This document shows, one piece after another, positions 5,867 to 14,718 of a stretch of 39,354 nt of DNA. The notes beneath the pieces were generated by a model that had not been told where the DNA came from, ran no database searches, and was given only the letters and a program-made list of their open reading frames with translations. The position numbers and the translations under genes were made by a program. Each line of letters starts with the position of its first letter. Position 1 is the stretch's first letter. This stretch comes from Candidatus Saccharimonadota bacterium (GTDB lineage: Bacteria; Patescibacteriota; Saccharimonadia; Saccharimonadales; UBA4665): positions 1 to 39,354 of the forward strand of contig JABCZM010000010.1 in NCBI GenBank assembly GCA_013289705.1, in the 5' to 3' direction.

Positions 5867-7819
5867 CTATCTAGGTTCGCGGAGATCCAACAGTGTATTA
5901 ATGAGTTCAGCATGACTCCAGACAAGCGGTGTCACTGAGAGCGGTGAGCCATCACTAGGATTAACTTGCTCAGATAATACACCACTCGTGAGTGCCTTGG
6001 ACATCGTCCAATCAACCAATGCTTGCGCTTTAGCAGGGCTGTTAGTCCGCACATAGTACTGCGCCAACCATAGGGTCGTGACAAACCAAGGATTGCCAAG
6101 GTATGGCGGATCGACAGCAAAGTAGTTGTCGTACTCGTAGCGCGGCGAACCACCTGACGGAGAGCTATTGAGCAAGGTAGCTTCGATGGCTTGCAATGTC
6201 TGCTTGGTCTCGTCGAAGCCAAAATCGTGCAGCGCAAACATCAAAACACCATACATACTGGAGACATCGAGCGTATCATCAAACTTCAGCGAGCCATCTT
6301 CTTGCAGCAAGAAACCTTTGCGGAATGCCTTACGGTCCGGATTAAACAGCGTTTTGACGTTTTCGGCGATTTCTACGGCGGCCGCGCGCCATTTCACGGC
6401 ATCGTCGGGGAATTCAAACATATCGGCAAAGTCAGCTGCGACAAGCAGCGCCTGGTAGGTAACGGCCGTGGTATAGGTACTTGTTGAGAACTTTTCTTCC
6501 CATAGATCGTAACTGGCGTGTGGCAGCTTCGTTTTATCGTCACGGAACTCCGCCATAAAATTGCTAGCCGGTTGAATCAATGTCACATACAAGCTATCAA
6601 CAAATTCGTGATCTTTGCTGGCCGCAAGATATTCGCCTAACATATAGATAACAATGGCGGTTTCGTCTTCCTGAATAGCAAGTTCGGTGTGATTGCCGTG
6701 CAACAACGGATGCCAAGTACTGCCAATGGCGCGATCGGGCTGATATTTATGCATCAAGTAACCTTCGGTCGTCAGGATGTCGCGGCAAAATTCAAAGAAC
6801 TTCTTTGGCTCTTCAGTGTAGCCAAGTCGAATCAGCGGCCACATGGCGTACGCACCATCACGCGGCCAAACATAGCTGTAGTAGTCGCGGCCATAGTTGT
6901 AAATACTAGAGTCACAACTGGCAATAATGCCGCCACGCTTGTCGGTGTGAGCTTTGATAACCATCAATGATTTATTAACAATCGTACGTTCGGCTTCGGT
7001 CATAGCCTGCAGTTCATCTCGTGCCGTATCGAGCCACTCGTACCAGCTACTGCGCGTCTGTTGCATGCGCGTTTTAAGCGTGTCGACTTTTACCTTATCG
7101 TGGATTTTTTGGGCATTGTACTGCGAATCAGCAGCCACAATCCAATAATCAAGCTTGGTTTCATCATTACCAGCCAGTTCGACGCTGCAACGAATAACCG
7201 TGTCAACGCCGCCGTGCTCAACCGCGTTATTGCTAAGCTCACCATCTTCGGCGTCTTTGTAGGTGCCTTCTTTGCCTTCAATGCCATAATTACCAATAGA
7301 AAACTGATCGAATGCTTCGCCCTTGGCGGTTTGACCATAAATAAGTAACGAACAGCGACCCTTGTAATCAAGAATATAGTGCTCGTCCGGAACAAACAGC
7401 GCCGTGTCGCCACGACCAGCCCTAGATATCTGGAACACCTGGTGCATAAATACTCTGATCGTGCGCTCATGATCAGCCAAATTTTTGACCGTTATTTGCC
7501 GGAAGAAGACATTTAATTCGTTATCGACAAAGTCATTAAAGCTCAAAGCAACCTGTAGCCGGTTATTGGTAAGCTGAATATCGCTAACCAGTGCATCTTT
7601 TTCGAAGTTTACATAGACACCCCAGTCGCTTTCATCAACCCAACTGAACTGGTCATCAACCCAGATGCCGATTTTGTGATCCATACTGCGCGCCGTAGTA
7701 AGGTTATCGAGCCCAACATATGGATAATAAAAATCATGCACTAAACCGGCTTCATTCAAGCCAACGGTTAAGCTACCGTTTCCAAGCATTACTGGTCGTC
7801 CCATACTAGACTGCCACAC
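5867..7819 (-). CDS. GH15 glucoamylase-like glycoside hydrolase
   Basis: This 650-residue enzyme has the architecture of bacterial and archaeal GH15: an N-terminal beta-sandwich (about 1-270) and a C-terminal (alpha/alpha)6 barrel. The barrel carries VWPRDGAYAMWP, then YDLWEE with E441 as the expected general acid, and SEQVN with E617 as the expected general base. GH15 enzymes release glucose from non-reducing ends of alpha-1,4/1,6 glucans; some act on trehalose. No signal peptide is seen, so it is probably cytoplasmic and acts on storage glucan. It is the third gene of a GT4-GH57-GH15 operon and its start overlaps the end of the GH57 gene by 14 nt. Exact substrate (glycogen, maltodextrin or trehalose) cannot be told from sequence. 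Confidence 0.92.
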   Translation of the reverse strand: MWQSSMGRPVMLGNGSLTVGLNEAGLVHDFYYPYVGLDNLTTARSMDHKIGIWVDDQFSWVDESDWGVYVNFEKDALVSDIQLTNNRLQVALSFNDFVDNELNVFFRQITVKNLADHERTIRVFMHQVFQISRAGRGDTALFVPDEHYILDYKGRCSLLIYGQTAKGEAFDQFSIGNYGIEGKEGTYKDAEDGELSNNAVEHGGVDTVIRCSVELAGNDETKLDYWIVAADSQYNAQKIHDKVKVDTLKTRMQQTRSSWYEWLDTARDELQAMTEAERTIVNKSLMVIKAHTDKRGGIIASCDSSIYNYGRDYYSYVWPRDGAYAMWPLIRLGYTEEPKKFFEFCRDILTTEGYLMHKYQPDRAIGSTWHPLLHGNHTELAIQEDETAIVIYMLGEYLAASKDHEFVDSLYVTLIQPASNFMAEFRDDKTKLPHASYDLWEEKFSTSTYTTAVTYQALLVAADFADMFEFPDDAVKWRAAAVEIAENVKTLFNPDRKAFRKGFLLQEDGSLKFDDTLDVSSMYGVLMFALHDFGFDETKQTLQAIEATLLNSSPSGGSPRYEYDNYFAVDPPYLGNPWFVTTLWLAQYYVRTNSPAKAQALVDWTMSKALTSGVLSEQVNPSDGSPLSVTPLVWSHAELINTLLDLREPR

Positions 7820-9014
7820 CTTTCTCTAAAAGTCGGAATTTAAGATCGTGATAAGCGTTCATGTACGCAGTGAAGGCCTCGTACGGGTTTTCGTACGGGC
7901 TAAAGTAAGCGTGGATGTCACCGTCGTTGAAGTATTTGGTGCACATATAATAGAAGTGGTCGGAAGTTTGCAGCTTGCGCCAATCATCAATCAGCACCAA
8001 GTCATGGGTGTCTAAAATAGCATCTTGCAAATCGTATACAGCATTGATGGCCGAAAGCTGCATGTTGTTGCCAAGCCACGCCGAAAGATCACGTTCGGTA
8101 TCGGCCCAGGTGGTGGTTTGCGGTACGTCAACTCGATCGACGGGTGGAAAACTATCAATAACTTCGGATACAGTCATAAAACTGTTACCCTCTGTCTTGA
8201 GCCATTCTCTTGGCAAGTGATCGAGGAAGTCAAAAATACCAGTTTCGTGCCACTGGTGCTCGCCAAAGGTTTCGTAGTCCATGAACAGATTAAAGTTCGT
8301 GGCATCACCACTATCGTTGAGCCAGCCAGCGAATTTATCAGCCGTCAGTGGCCATTCACTCCAGTTCTGGTTGCCAAAGCGGAAAGCGATGTCATCGCTG
8401 AGTTTATAGTTTTTGAGGAGCAGCTTAATGTTGTCGGTGTAGGTTGGCTGGTAGACAAAGTTCGGTTCGCGCCAGTGCAGCACCTTGTCCCAACCTTCGG
8501 CTAAGATACCTTTGTAGCCAGCCTTGTCGGCCCAATAGGCTAGGTCATTGTTGTACGCTAGCTCGGTGTTACGGAAGACTTGCGGTGTTTGACCAAACAG
8601 CTCCTGCACCTTGCGACGGTGCATATCGACTTGCATTTCGAATTCTGGTCGTGAATAGAAGAACGCCAGGCTGTGGTGATAGGTTTCGGCCACGATTTCT
8701 ACTCGGCCAGTTGCAGTCAACTCTTGGAACGAGCTCAGTGCTTTGGGCGACCATTTTTCGAGCTGTTCTAGTACTGTACCGGTGATAGATAAGCTCAGCT
8801 TAAATTCTGGGTGTGTATTGAGTAGCCCAAGCAAGCGTTTATTCGTGGGAATGTACGATTTTTCGGCCACTTTGTGCAAAATCTGCTCGTTGCTCGTTCG
8901 GTCGTGATACGGGGCGTCGAAGTAGTCATGATTGCTACCGGCATCAAAAATCGTGTAGTGGCGTACGCGATACGGCTGGTGAACATGCATGTAGAGCACG
9001 ATTGCTTTGCTCAC
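7806..9014 (-). CDS. GH57 alpha-amylase/glucanotransferase-like enzyme
   Basis: This 402-residue GH57 enzyme begins IVLYMHVHQPYR, with the family's HxHQP motif at residues 10-14. Further conserved regions are GTVLEQL, TYHHSLAFF, FRNTELAYNN with E151 as the expected nucleophile, and LFMDYETFGEH with D246 as the expected acid/base. Length is typical of the short GH57 amylases that sit beside glycogen-synthase-like GT4 genes. It would cleave or rearrange alpha-1,4-glucan. There is no signal peptide. Its ATG overlaps the stop of the GT4 gene (ATGA) and its end overlaps the GH15 start, so the three are translationally coupled. Branching or debranching activity is also possible within GH57. Confidence 0.92.
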   Translation of the reverse strand: MSKAIVLYMHVHQPYRVRHYTIFDAGSNHDYFDAPYHDRTSNEQILHKVAEKSYIPTNKRLLGLLNTHPEFKLSLSITGTVLEQLEKWSPKALSSFQELTATGRVEIVAETYHHSLAFFYSRPEFEMQVDMHRRKVQELFGQTPQVFRNTELAYNNDLAYWADKAGYKGILAEGWDKVLHWREPNFVYQPTYTDNIKLLLKNYKLSDDIAFRFGNQNWSEWPLTADKFAGWLNDSGDATNFNLFMDYETFGEHQWHETGIFDFLDHLPREWLKTEGNSFMTVSEVIDSFPPVDRVDVPQTTTWADTERDLSAWLGNNMQLSAINAVYDLQDAILDTHDLVLIDDWRKLQTSDHFYYMCTKYFNDGDIHAYFSPYENPYEAFTAYMNAYHDLKFRLLEKGVAV

Positions 9015-10219
9015 GCTGCCGCCCCCTGGAAAATGTGCTGCTGATAGACCGAAAACAGTTTGTCGGCGGCACTATCCCAGCTCATGCGGCCCAGTTCATT
9101 TTTGGCATTGGTTTGCAAATCATCTCGTAAGGCATCATTTTGTACGACAGCAGTGATTTGGTTGGCCATTTCTGCAACGTCCCAGAAATCAACTTTTAGG
9201 CTGTTATGCAGGACTTCGCTCACGCCAGATTGCTTGCTGACAAGCGTTGGAGAACCAAAACCAATAGCTTCCAGTGGCGCAATGCCAAACGGCTCGGACA
9301 CCGAAGGCATCACAAACAGATCGGAAATTGCAAAGGTGTCTCGCCAGTTTTTACCACGTTGGAAACCGGTAAATATGACATTCTGAGAAATGCCCAGTTC
9401 GGCAGCCAACTCAATCAGTTCAAAATATTGTTCGCCACTGCCAACAATCAAAAATAGAGTCTTTGGCGCGCGGAATATAACTTCGCGGGCAGCCCTTAAC
9501 AGATTGGGCAAACCTTTTTGAATCGTAAGCCGACCAACGTTACTTACCACACGATAGCCCTGCGCTTTCATAGCAGTTAGATAGCGGTATGCGTTGTTGC
9601 TATCGAGCTCCAAGAAACTCTCGTGATCAACGCTATTATGGACGACTTCGATCTTTTCGGCTGGAATATCGTATTCTTTGACGATGGCATTTTTGGTCAA
9701 TTGGCTCACCGCAATTACGCGGTCGGCGAGCTGCATACTGCTAGCCTCTATTTCACGCACTACTGGGTTACCATCTTCACCACCAGCACGATCACGCTCA
9801 ATAGAGTGCACGTGCAAGATAAGTGGCACATCGCGGGCTTGCTTGGCACGTAATGCCGCACGGAAGGTCAGCCAATCGTGGGCATGGATCACATCAAACT
9901 CTCGTTCGCTAGCAATCCGTGCAACCGCATGTTCGAAGGCATGCTGCTGACCTATAATGTCCACCCACTCCTCGTGGCCATCTTCAAACACATACTTGTA
10001 GCTGTCGTAAGCCGCGGAATTGGCCAGTACAATCTTGGCGCCTTGCGGATGAGCGGCAGTAACCGTCATAAAATCTTCTTCAAATGGCGCGTGATAGGGG
10101 AGTACAAATTCGATATCAACAGATTTTTTCGAGAGAGCCTTGCAGAGGTGATAACATGCCACACCCAGTCCACCACTGTTATGGGGAGGTAACTCCCATC
10201 CAAGCATCAAAATCCTCAT
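9011..10219 (-). CDS. GT4 glycosyltransferase, probable glycogen synthase type
   Basis: This 402-residue GT-B fold enzyme starts MRILMLGWELPPHNSGGLG, the nucleotide-sugar loop typical of glycogen-synthase-like GT4 proteins. It continues with FDVIHAHDWLT, VSNVGRLTIQKG in the C-terminal Rossmann domain, and the EX7E motif EPFGIAPLE (E309 and E317). It would transfer glucose from ADP- or UDP-glucose (donor not resolvable) to an alpha-glucan. It is the first gene of the operon with GH57 and GH15, which is the main reason for assigning it to alpha-glucan rather than lipid or surface sugar synthesis. A GAGGG Shine-Dalgarno sits just upstream of the ATG, and a TACAAT -10-like box on the minus strand lies at 10271-10276. 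Confidence 0.87.
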   Translation of the reverse strand: MRILMLGWELPPHNSGGLGVACYHLCKALSKKSVDIEFVLPYHAPFEEDFMTVTAAHPQGAKIVLANSAAYDSYKYVFEDGHEEWVDIIGQQHAFEHAVARIASEREFDVIHAHDWLTFRAALRAKQARDVPLILHVHSIERDRAGGEDGNPVVREIEASSMQLADRVIAVSQLTKNAIVKEYDIPAEKIEVVHNSVDHESFLELDSNNAYRYLTAMKAQGYRVVSNVGRLTIQKGLPNLLRAAREVIFRAPKTLFLIVGSGEQYFELIELAAELGISQNVIFTGFQRGKNWRDTFAISDLFVMPSVSEPFGIAPLEAIGFGSPTLVSKQSGVSEVLHNSLKVDFWDVAEMANQITAVVQNDALRDDLQTNAKNELGRMSWDSAADKLFSVYQQHIFQGAAA

Positions 10220-10316
10220 CGACCCTCTGCTGATTTTTCTTGTTAGTTTATTTTGGTTCTATTTAAACAAATTGTAGCCTTAAGCACAACCACCTTACAG
10301 GCTGTCCACTAGCGCA

Positions 10317-10532
10317 TTACTCGCTGGGGGGAGGTGGAATATCGATAGAGGGTAGCTCGGAGGCTTCATTACCCACCCCCTGCTCAGTTGAATAGTATTC
10401 AGCTACGGCCCTTTCATCGACAAAGGTAGCTATTTCATTCACAAGTGCGCGTTCTCCCGCTCTCCTTTGCCTGTCTTTGTCCGCTTTTGCAGTAATATAG
10501 GCCCAATCTTCGTAATGTCCCTCACTAATCAT
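10317..10532 (-). CDS. small acidic orphan protein
   Basis: This 71-residue hydrophilic protein has no recognised family. An N-terminal helical segment (residues 1-45, charged) is followed by an acidic Pro-rich end, IDIPPPPSE. The stop of the upstream 331-residue gene overlaps a perfect TATAAT box that ends 8 nt before this ATG, so the gene probably has its own leaderless transcript. No membrane segment or signal peptide is seen. Confidence 0.5.
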   Translation of the reverse strand: MISEGHYEDWAYITAKADKDRQRRAGERALVNEIATFVDERAVAEYYSTEQGVGNEASELPSIDIPPPPSE

Positions 10533-10540
10533 AGAACTAT

Positions 10541-10546
10541 ATTATA
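10541..10546 (-). promoter_or_regulatory. TATAAT box, leaderless start of the 10532 gene
   Basis: On the minus strand a perfect TATAAT ends 8 nt before the ATG at 10532 and overlaps the stop codon of the upstream gene. No Shine-Dalgarno lies between. Confidence 0.5.
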
Positions 10547-11537
10547 GCACCTGGGTCACGACCGGTGGCTTTGAAGCCTCAGCTATGCCCATAAATTGTA
10601 ACTTAAGAGCATGGGCGCGTTCTAGCAGTATCGCAAGATGATTTAGGCCAATATCTATACCAGTTTGTGCACGTGGAGCCGTAAGCTCCGCAGGCGATTT
10701 AGCAAAATGCTTAGCCAGCCCGTCTAAGCTACGGCGCGCAGCTTCTGGCGAGGGAAAATGCGGGACGGTATGCCGTACTGGACAGCCGCTGCTTGAACCC
10801 TTGCTCCAATTATCCTCAGCCACTTCTCCTGCACGGTCAGTACCCGAAAGCCGGCTGCGGTGGCTCTGGTTACGCTCACGTATAGACTTATGTATGGCAC
10901 GCAAGGAGCCCTCGGAAAACGTAAATGTTGTCTTGCTGTGCTCATCGCTGTGAAAATCAAACCTAAAGCTATTGCTCGTACCAAAACCCGCTAGGGCAGG
11001 TACGCTAACCTTACGTACGCTGTCTTGTCCCCAAAAGCCGTTTGCACCGACGGTTGCTTGGTGGCAAACATCACGAAACCAACTGCTTCGCATAGTGCCC
11101 GCTATGTCTTTGAGATCTTCAAACACGGGTGGTAATCCTTGATCTGAGGCTTGGGAAAATGCGGCGCCAAGGACATTGATCGGAAATGCAATCATCGTAG
11201 ACAGTCCCTCTTTCATAGCCGATCCAGTCCCATCTTCAAATGTGTATTGTCGCACGTGGGCCTCAACCTCCGAATCCTGTTCGGGAAGCATGCCGTAAAA
11301 ATCAGGGCTGGTAAAAAAATTAGAAGTAAAAAGCAGCCTCGATATCGCATGGGCTTCATGGTATATTTCATACCCGTCTTCTGTATTAAGGTCAACGGCC
11401 GCTACCAATTGTCTGTCGTCAACACTTTCTACAAGTGCAGGGAAAAGCCTCTCACTTAACTCGGTAAAAAACACCATAGCCTCACCGCGCTGCCATGTTG
11501 CCCTGTTAAGATCTGCCTCGAGCGTAAGCCTGCTCAT
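10542..11537 (-). CDS. orphan protein, 331 residues
   Basis: No family is recognised. The protein is soluble, without signal peptide or clear membrane segment. Visible landmarks are an N-terminal charged helical region, a mid-protein WFRDVCHQATVGANGFWGQD stretch, a Ser/Arg-rich linker at about 220-250 (NQSHRSRLSG), a GCPVRH motif and a C-terminal helix ending FMGIAEASKP. The GCPVRH motif could bind a metal or be redox active, but it is single and not diagnostic. The ATG is preceded on the minus strand by TATAGT ending 7 nt upstream. Codon use resembles its neighbours. Confidence 0.6.
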   Translation of the reverse strand: MSRLTLEADLNRATWQRGEAMVFFTELSERLFPALVESVDDRQLVAAVDLNTEDGYEIYHEAHAISRLLFTSNFFTSPDFYGMLPEQDSEVEAHVRQYTFEDGTGSAMKEGLSTMIAFPINVLGAAFSQASDQGLPPVFEDLKDIAGTMRSSWFRDVCHQATVGANGFWGQDSVRKVSVPALAGFGTSNSFRFDFHSDEHSKTTFTFSEGSLRAIHKSIRERNQSHRSRLSGTDRAGEVAEDNWSKGSSSGCPVRHTVPHFPSPEAARRSLDGLAKHFAKSPAELTAPRAQTGIDIGLNHLAILLERAHALKLQFMGIAEASKPPVVTQVL

Positions 11538-11544
11538 TCCATAT

Positions 11545-11550
11545 ACTATA
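11545..11550 (-). promoter_or_regulatory. -10-like box, leaderless start of the 11537 gene
   Basis: TATAGT on the minus strand ends 7 nt before the ATG at 11537, with no Shine-Dalgarno between. Confidence 0.4.
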
Positions 11551-11572
11551 ACATCGTTCTCGCTTTTTTGTT

Positions 11573-12214
11573 TTACGGCATAAACAGGCGCAAAATGGCG
11601 CTAAAGTTATCTAGGCTAAAGTCTGCTTCGTCCGACTTCCCATATAGCAAACACGTCTTTATTCCAACGCTTTTGGCAGGTTTAATATCAACATCTATCC
11701 TGTCCCCAACGTACAAGATCTGGCTTGCAGATAAACCAGAGTGCTCGATCATGGCATAAAAGCCGTCTAGGGCAGGTTTACACTCAAGAATATCATCACC
11801 AGTCAGGACAGTAGTAAAATAAGCAGCCGGTATATCGAGGTGTGCCAATAAGCCAACAATTCGGTCTTTAGGGAAGTTCGTAAATAACGAGATCGGGACG
11901 ATATCTTTTAGATTTGCAAGCGTTTGAGTTACCTCGAAATCAGGGTGTAGTACAGCAGTAAAATCCATTGCATCGAGTGCCCTCATCCAATAATTTGATG
12001 GTTGCCCTAGCGCTCGAAAGACAGCAGAATTACTACCATATTTTTGGTAGAGATCCAGAAACTCTTTCTTAGCAACACTAAAATTAGTTATACCTTGTAG
12101 CTTGGCATATGTTTGATAACGAAACTGGTTATGGACCTCATTAAACTCAGGCGTTTCTTTGTAGAGTGTGCCAGCAAGGTCAAACCATACATGCTTAATG
12201 CCTTCAATATGCAT
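11573..12214 (-). CDS. HAD-superfamily hydrolase with DxAGT motif
   Basis: This 213-residue HAD-like protein has motif I as VWFDLAGTLY, with nucleophile D12. Residue 14 is Ala, where most HAD phosphatases have the catalytic acid/base Asp. Motif II is ISLFTNFPKD, the motif III lysine is in ECKPALDGF, and motif IV is VGDRIDVDIKPA. The cap between motifs I and II is helical (C1 type). DxAGT is known from phosphonoacetaldehyde hydrolase, where a Lys from the cap forms a Schiff base; whether this protein shares that chemistry cannot be said. It may alternatively be a slow phosphatase. It is divergent from the PfkB kinase gene. TATTAT lies 6 nt before its ATG. Confidence 0.82.
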   Translation of the reverse strand: MHIEGIKHVWFDLAGTLYKETPEFNEVHNQFRYQTYAKLQGITNFSVAKKEFLDLYQKYGSNSAVFRALGQPSNYWMRALDAMDFTAVLHPDFEVTQTLANLKDIVPISLFTNFPKDRIVGLLAHLDIPAAYFTTVLTGDDILECKPALDGFYAMIEHSGLSASQILYVGDRIDVDIKPAKSVGIKTCLLYGKSDEADFSLDNFSAILRLFMP

Positions 12215-12220
12215 TACATC

Positions 12221-12226
12221 ATAATA
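12221..12226 (-). promoter_or_regulatory. -10-like box, leaderless HAD gene
   Basis: TATTAT on the minus strand, preceded by TGG (extended -10 style), ends 6 nt before the ATG at 12214. Confidence 0.45.
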
Positions 12227-12325
12227 CCAGAGCCAGAAATCTAGTGTCGCCGCTTAAGTGGAGCAGCTTTTATCCAGCAGCGTTAAGAAGTCACTCATCC
12301 ATCTTAATTCTAGCATTAGACAGTG

Positions 12326-12331
12326 TATTAT
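12326..12331 (+). promoter_or_regulatory. -10-like box, leaderless PfkB gene
   Basis: TATTAT preceded by TG (extended -10) ends 6 nt before the ATG at 12338. This favours that ATG over an in-frame GTG at 12323, which lies within the promoter itself. Confidence 0.5.
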
Positions 12332-12337
12332 AAATGC

Positions 12338-13303
12338 ATGAACACCATAGTTATTGGCTCCCTCAACACTGACCTAGTGGCAGTGGGCGTAAAGAAATTC
12401 CCCAAACCTGGTGAACATGTATATGGTAGGGAACTTCGTATCGGTGCTGGTGGTAAATCACGAAACATTGCGGACATGCTGGCCCACCTGACCCCTCCTG
12501 GGTCGGTTGCCATGATTGGACGGACAGTCAAGGATCCGTACGGCCTCTGGAAGGCCCCACTTGATGCGCTTTCCAAAGTGAAGGTCAATACTGACTACGT
12601 CAATGTTCTCGAGTACGAAAAGACCCAGAAGTTACCAGGTATTGCACTTATACCCGTTGATGAGAACGGTAACAATCAGATATTTGTTTTACCTGGTATT
12701 AGTGACGACTTCAGTACTGAGGATATCGATGCTGCGACACCACTATTTGAAGCCTGTAGCCAGAACAACGGCTTTCTGATTACGACACTTGAGTGTCCCC
12801 TGGCAACCGTGAAGCACACAATAGCAAAAGCCAACGAGTACGGCCTGAAAGTTATTTTTGATCCAGGAGGCATCGAAGACAATGCTGAACTCACCGACAT
12901 ACTGCAAGCAGGTATCTACCTCATAAAACCCAACGAGCATGAGACAAAAGTACTAACTGGCATCCAGATTACTAATCTTGCTACGGCACAAGAAGCGGCC
13001 ACAAAGCTTCACTCATTCGGCATTGAAAATGTACTAATTACCGTTGGCAGCCAGGGAGCTTATCTCTCGACGAAAGAGACTTTTATACATATTGTTGTAC
13101 CGGCTATAGCGTTGGGCACCGAAAGAGACGAAACAGGCTGCGGCGATCAGACAATTGCCGCACTCTGTGCCACGCTCCAAAATGGCAAACCTCTTCAGGA
13201 AGCTGCCAACCTTGCAATACTTGCCGGCACACTCCAGTTTTATAGACTTGGCGTCCAACCAGTCGAAAAGGATGAGTTACTTTCAAGGCATGGATCGCTC
13301 TAA
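12338..13303 (+). CDS. PfkB-family carbohydrate kinase
   Basis: This 321-residue ribokinase-like sugar kinase begins MNTIVIGSLNTDLVAVGVKK, followed by GELRIGAGGK-like substrate loop residues (RIGAGGKSRNIADML), a central IFDPGG segment and NEHETKVLTG. It ends with the ATP/anion-hole signature DETGCGD, whose last Asp is the catalytic base. The family has GAGD at this place, so the Ala-to-Cys change is mild. The likely reaction is ATP-dependent phosphorylation of a sugar or nucleoside; ribokinase-like is the best guess. It stands alone between a divergent HAD gene and a convergent membrane-protein gene. Confidence 0.87.
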   Translation: MNTIVIGSLNTDLVAVGVKKFPKPGEHVYGRELRIGAGGKSRNIADMLAHLTPPGSVAMIGRTVKDPYGLWKAPLDALSKVKVNTDYVNVLEYEKTQKLPGIALIPVDENGNNQIFVLPGISDDFSTEDIDAATPLFEACSQNNGFLITTLECPLATVKHTIAKANEYGLKVIFDPGGIEDNAELTDILQAGIYLIKPNEHETKVLTGIQITNLATAQEAATKLHSFGIENVLITVGSQGAYLSTKETFIHIVVPAIALGTERDETGCGDQTIAALCATLQNGKPLQEAANLAILAGTLQFYRLGVQPVEKDELLSRHGSL

Positions 13304-13385
13304 TTGATATAGTACTTTCATGTCTTCTTGGCCGTTTTATCCGACTTGCAGCTCCAGCCCTATGATAAGTAAATAGACTGTCGAG

Positions 13386-14036
13386 CTAATAAGTTAGAAC
13401 CAAAAGAGGAAGAAAGAACGCCGTAAAATAGCCAATCTGCAAGAACATGCCTGGCAGGGTCTTTTTTCTAAGAAATACTAAGCCTAAAAGAATACTCACC
13501 ATGACTATGCTGCAAATTGCTGTAATGACTTTACTGAACGCTGAGATTGTTGGCGCCGTAAACAGCGCAAACATAACAGGCAACAATGCCAAGGCAGAGA
13601 GCCCTGCGAGAGACTGATGTGTTTGTGTTTTGCGGCCGCCTACCTCAGGCACCAACGTACAAGCGACCTGTGAGACACTCGAAACCGCCACCGCAACTAA
13701 TACATAGCTTGGCAACGTGTATTTGGGGATAAGCCAGTCACTGAAGAACAAATAGAGCGGCGGCAACACAACCACAAACAGGCAGATGTAGTAATAGATG
13801 GTCAGTTTTTGTACTGCTGCATGCTGGCTAAATGTCTTGTAGCGACTCTGTGGCCAGCGTTTAACCAGAACCAGCAAGCCAAGGACTAAAACCATCAAGC
13901 TGAATAGAAGGAGGTACTTGTCAGGAGATACTACATTACTCACCCCAATACTATACATTGAGCAAGCTTGCACGTGGGTCAGTATCTCTGCTACCAGCGG
14001 TGTCGATACCTTGACGGCAAGTAGCACGCGGTACAA
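13386..14036 (-). CDS. multi-pass membrane protein, unknown family
   Basis: About 216 residues with six hydrophobic segments: roughly 40-58, 78-98, 108-128, 145-162, 165-188 and 195-214. Arg/Lys-rich short loops (KRWPQSRYK, RKKT) suggest orientation. The general form resembles DUF998-like six-helix proteins, but no diagnostic motif is visible. The start is uncertain: TTG at 14036 and GTG at 14027 are both in frame. It is divergent from the DUF218 gene. Confidence 0.6.
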   Translation of the reverse strand: MYRVLLAVKVSTPLVAEILTHVQACSMYSIGVSNVVSPDKYLLLFSLMVLVLGLLVLVKRWPQSRYKTFSQHAAVQKLTIYYYICLFVVVLPPLYLFFSDWLIPKYTLPSYVLVAVAVSSVSQVACTLVPEVGGRKTQTHQSLAGLSALALLPVMFALFTAPTISAFSKVITAICSIVMVSILLGLVFLRKKTLPGMFLQIGYFTAFFLPLLVLTY

Positions 14037-14074
14037 TATTTTGTCGGTCCAGCTAAGCTCAGTGAGCCTTTTGC

Positions 14075-14080
14075 TATACT
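14075..14080 (+). promoter_or_regulatory. -10-like box, leaderless DUF218 gene
   Basis: TATACT ends 6 nt before the ATG at 14087; no Shine-Dalgarno is present. Confidence 0.5.
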
Positions 14081-14086
14081 ATCTCC

Positions 14087-14716
14087 ATGAAGCAGTACGA
14101 CGTTATCTTGGTACTCGGCTCACAGCCAGATTATCGTACCTGGAAGTTTCCATCGCACACCTACAAGAGCTTAGACCGGGCTATCGAGCTGCTCAACCAA
14201 GGAGTAGCGCCCTACATAGCGCTGTCGGGTGACCACGCCCTGAAGTATGACAACACTGGCATCGTCCAGCCGTTCAAAGAGTGCGACTTGGAAGAGGAGT
14301 ACGTTTTGTCTCAGGGCGTCGCTCCGAAATACATCCTCAAAGAGGGTGAATCACGAGACACTTTGGCACAGTTCTACTACCTGAAGAACCTGGTCTTTAT
14401 ACCGCACAACATAAAGAAAGTACTCATGGTGACGGTACCATTCCGAGTAGAACGCATAGAGTTTTTGTTCCACAAGGTATTTGGCCCCGACTATACCGTT
14501 AACTTTGAAACCGTTGATTACACAGAAGACGAAATCTACCGTAGCGAAGCCTTTACCTTAGAAAAGCAAGCAGCATGGCTCAAGGACATGCCAGACGGTG
14601 ACGATGCCTGGCTCAAGGATAAGTTCTATGATGCCCCCATCTACCAGTTCTGGAAAGCCCGCGACATCGAAAGACTACAAACTGAAACAGACGATCGAAA
14701 GAAATACCTTATTTAA
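14087..14716 (+). CDS. DUF218 (YdcF-like) protein
   Basis: This 209-residue cytosolic protein starts YDVILVLGSQPDY, followed by AIELLNQGVAPYIALSGDHA and KEGESRDTLAQFYYLKNL. These are the LGxx, SGG-like and ES.xT motifs of the DUF218/YdcF/SanA family. Family members bind nucleotide-like ligands, and some act in cell-envelope integrity; the activity is not settled. It lacks the membrane anchor of SanA and ElyC. It is the first of a tight four-gene plus-strand run (DUF218, 2H phosphoesterase, GGCT-like, membrane protein), with 2 nt to the next gene. Confidence 0.78.
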   Translation: MKQYDVILVLGSQPDYRTWKFPSHTYKSLDRAIELLNQGVAPYIALSGDHALKYDNTGIVQPFKECDLEEEYVLSQGVAPKYILKEGESRDTLAQFYYLKNLVFIPHNIKKVLMVTVPFRVERIEFLFHKVFGPDYTVNFETVDYTEDEIYRSEAFTLEKQAAWLKDMPDGDDAWLKDKFYDAPIYQFWKARDIERLQTETDDRKKYLI

Positions 14717-14718
14717 CT

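Noticed and set aside
14036-14232. Plus-strand protein beginning at 13918 across the DUF218 start
   Set aside because: It is an out-of-frame shadow of the DUF218 gene and the divergent membrane-protein gene, with no motif or start signal of its own.
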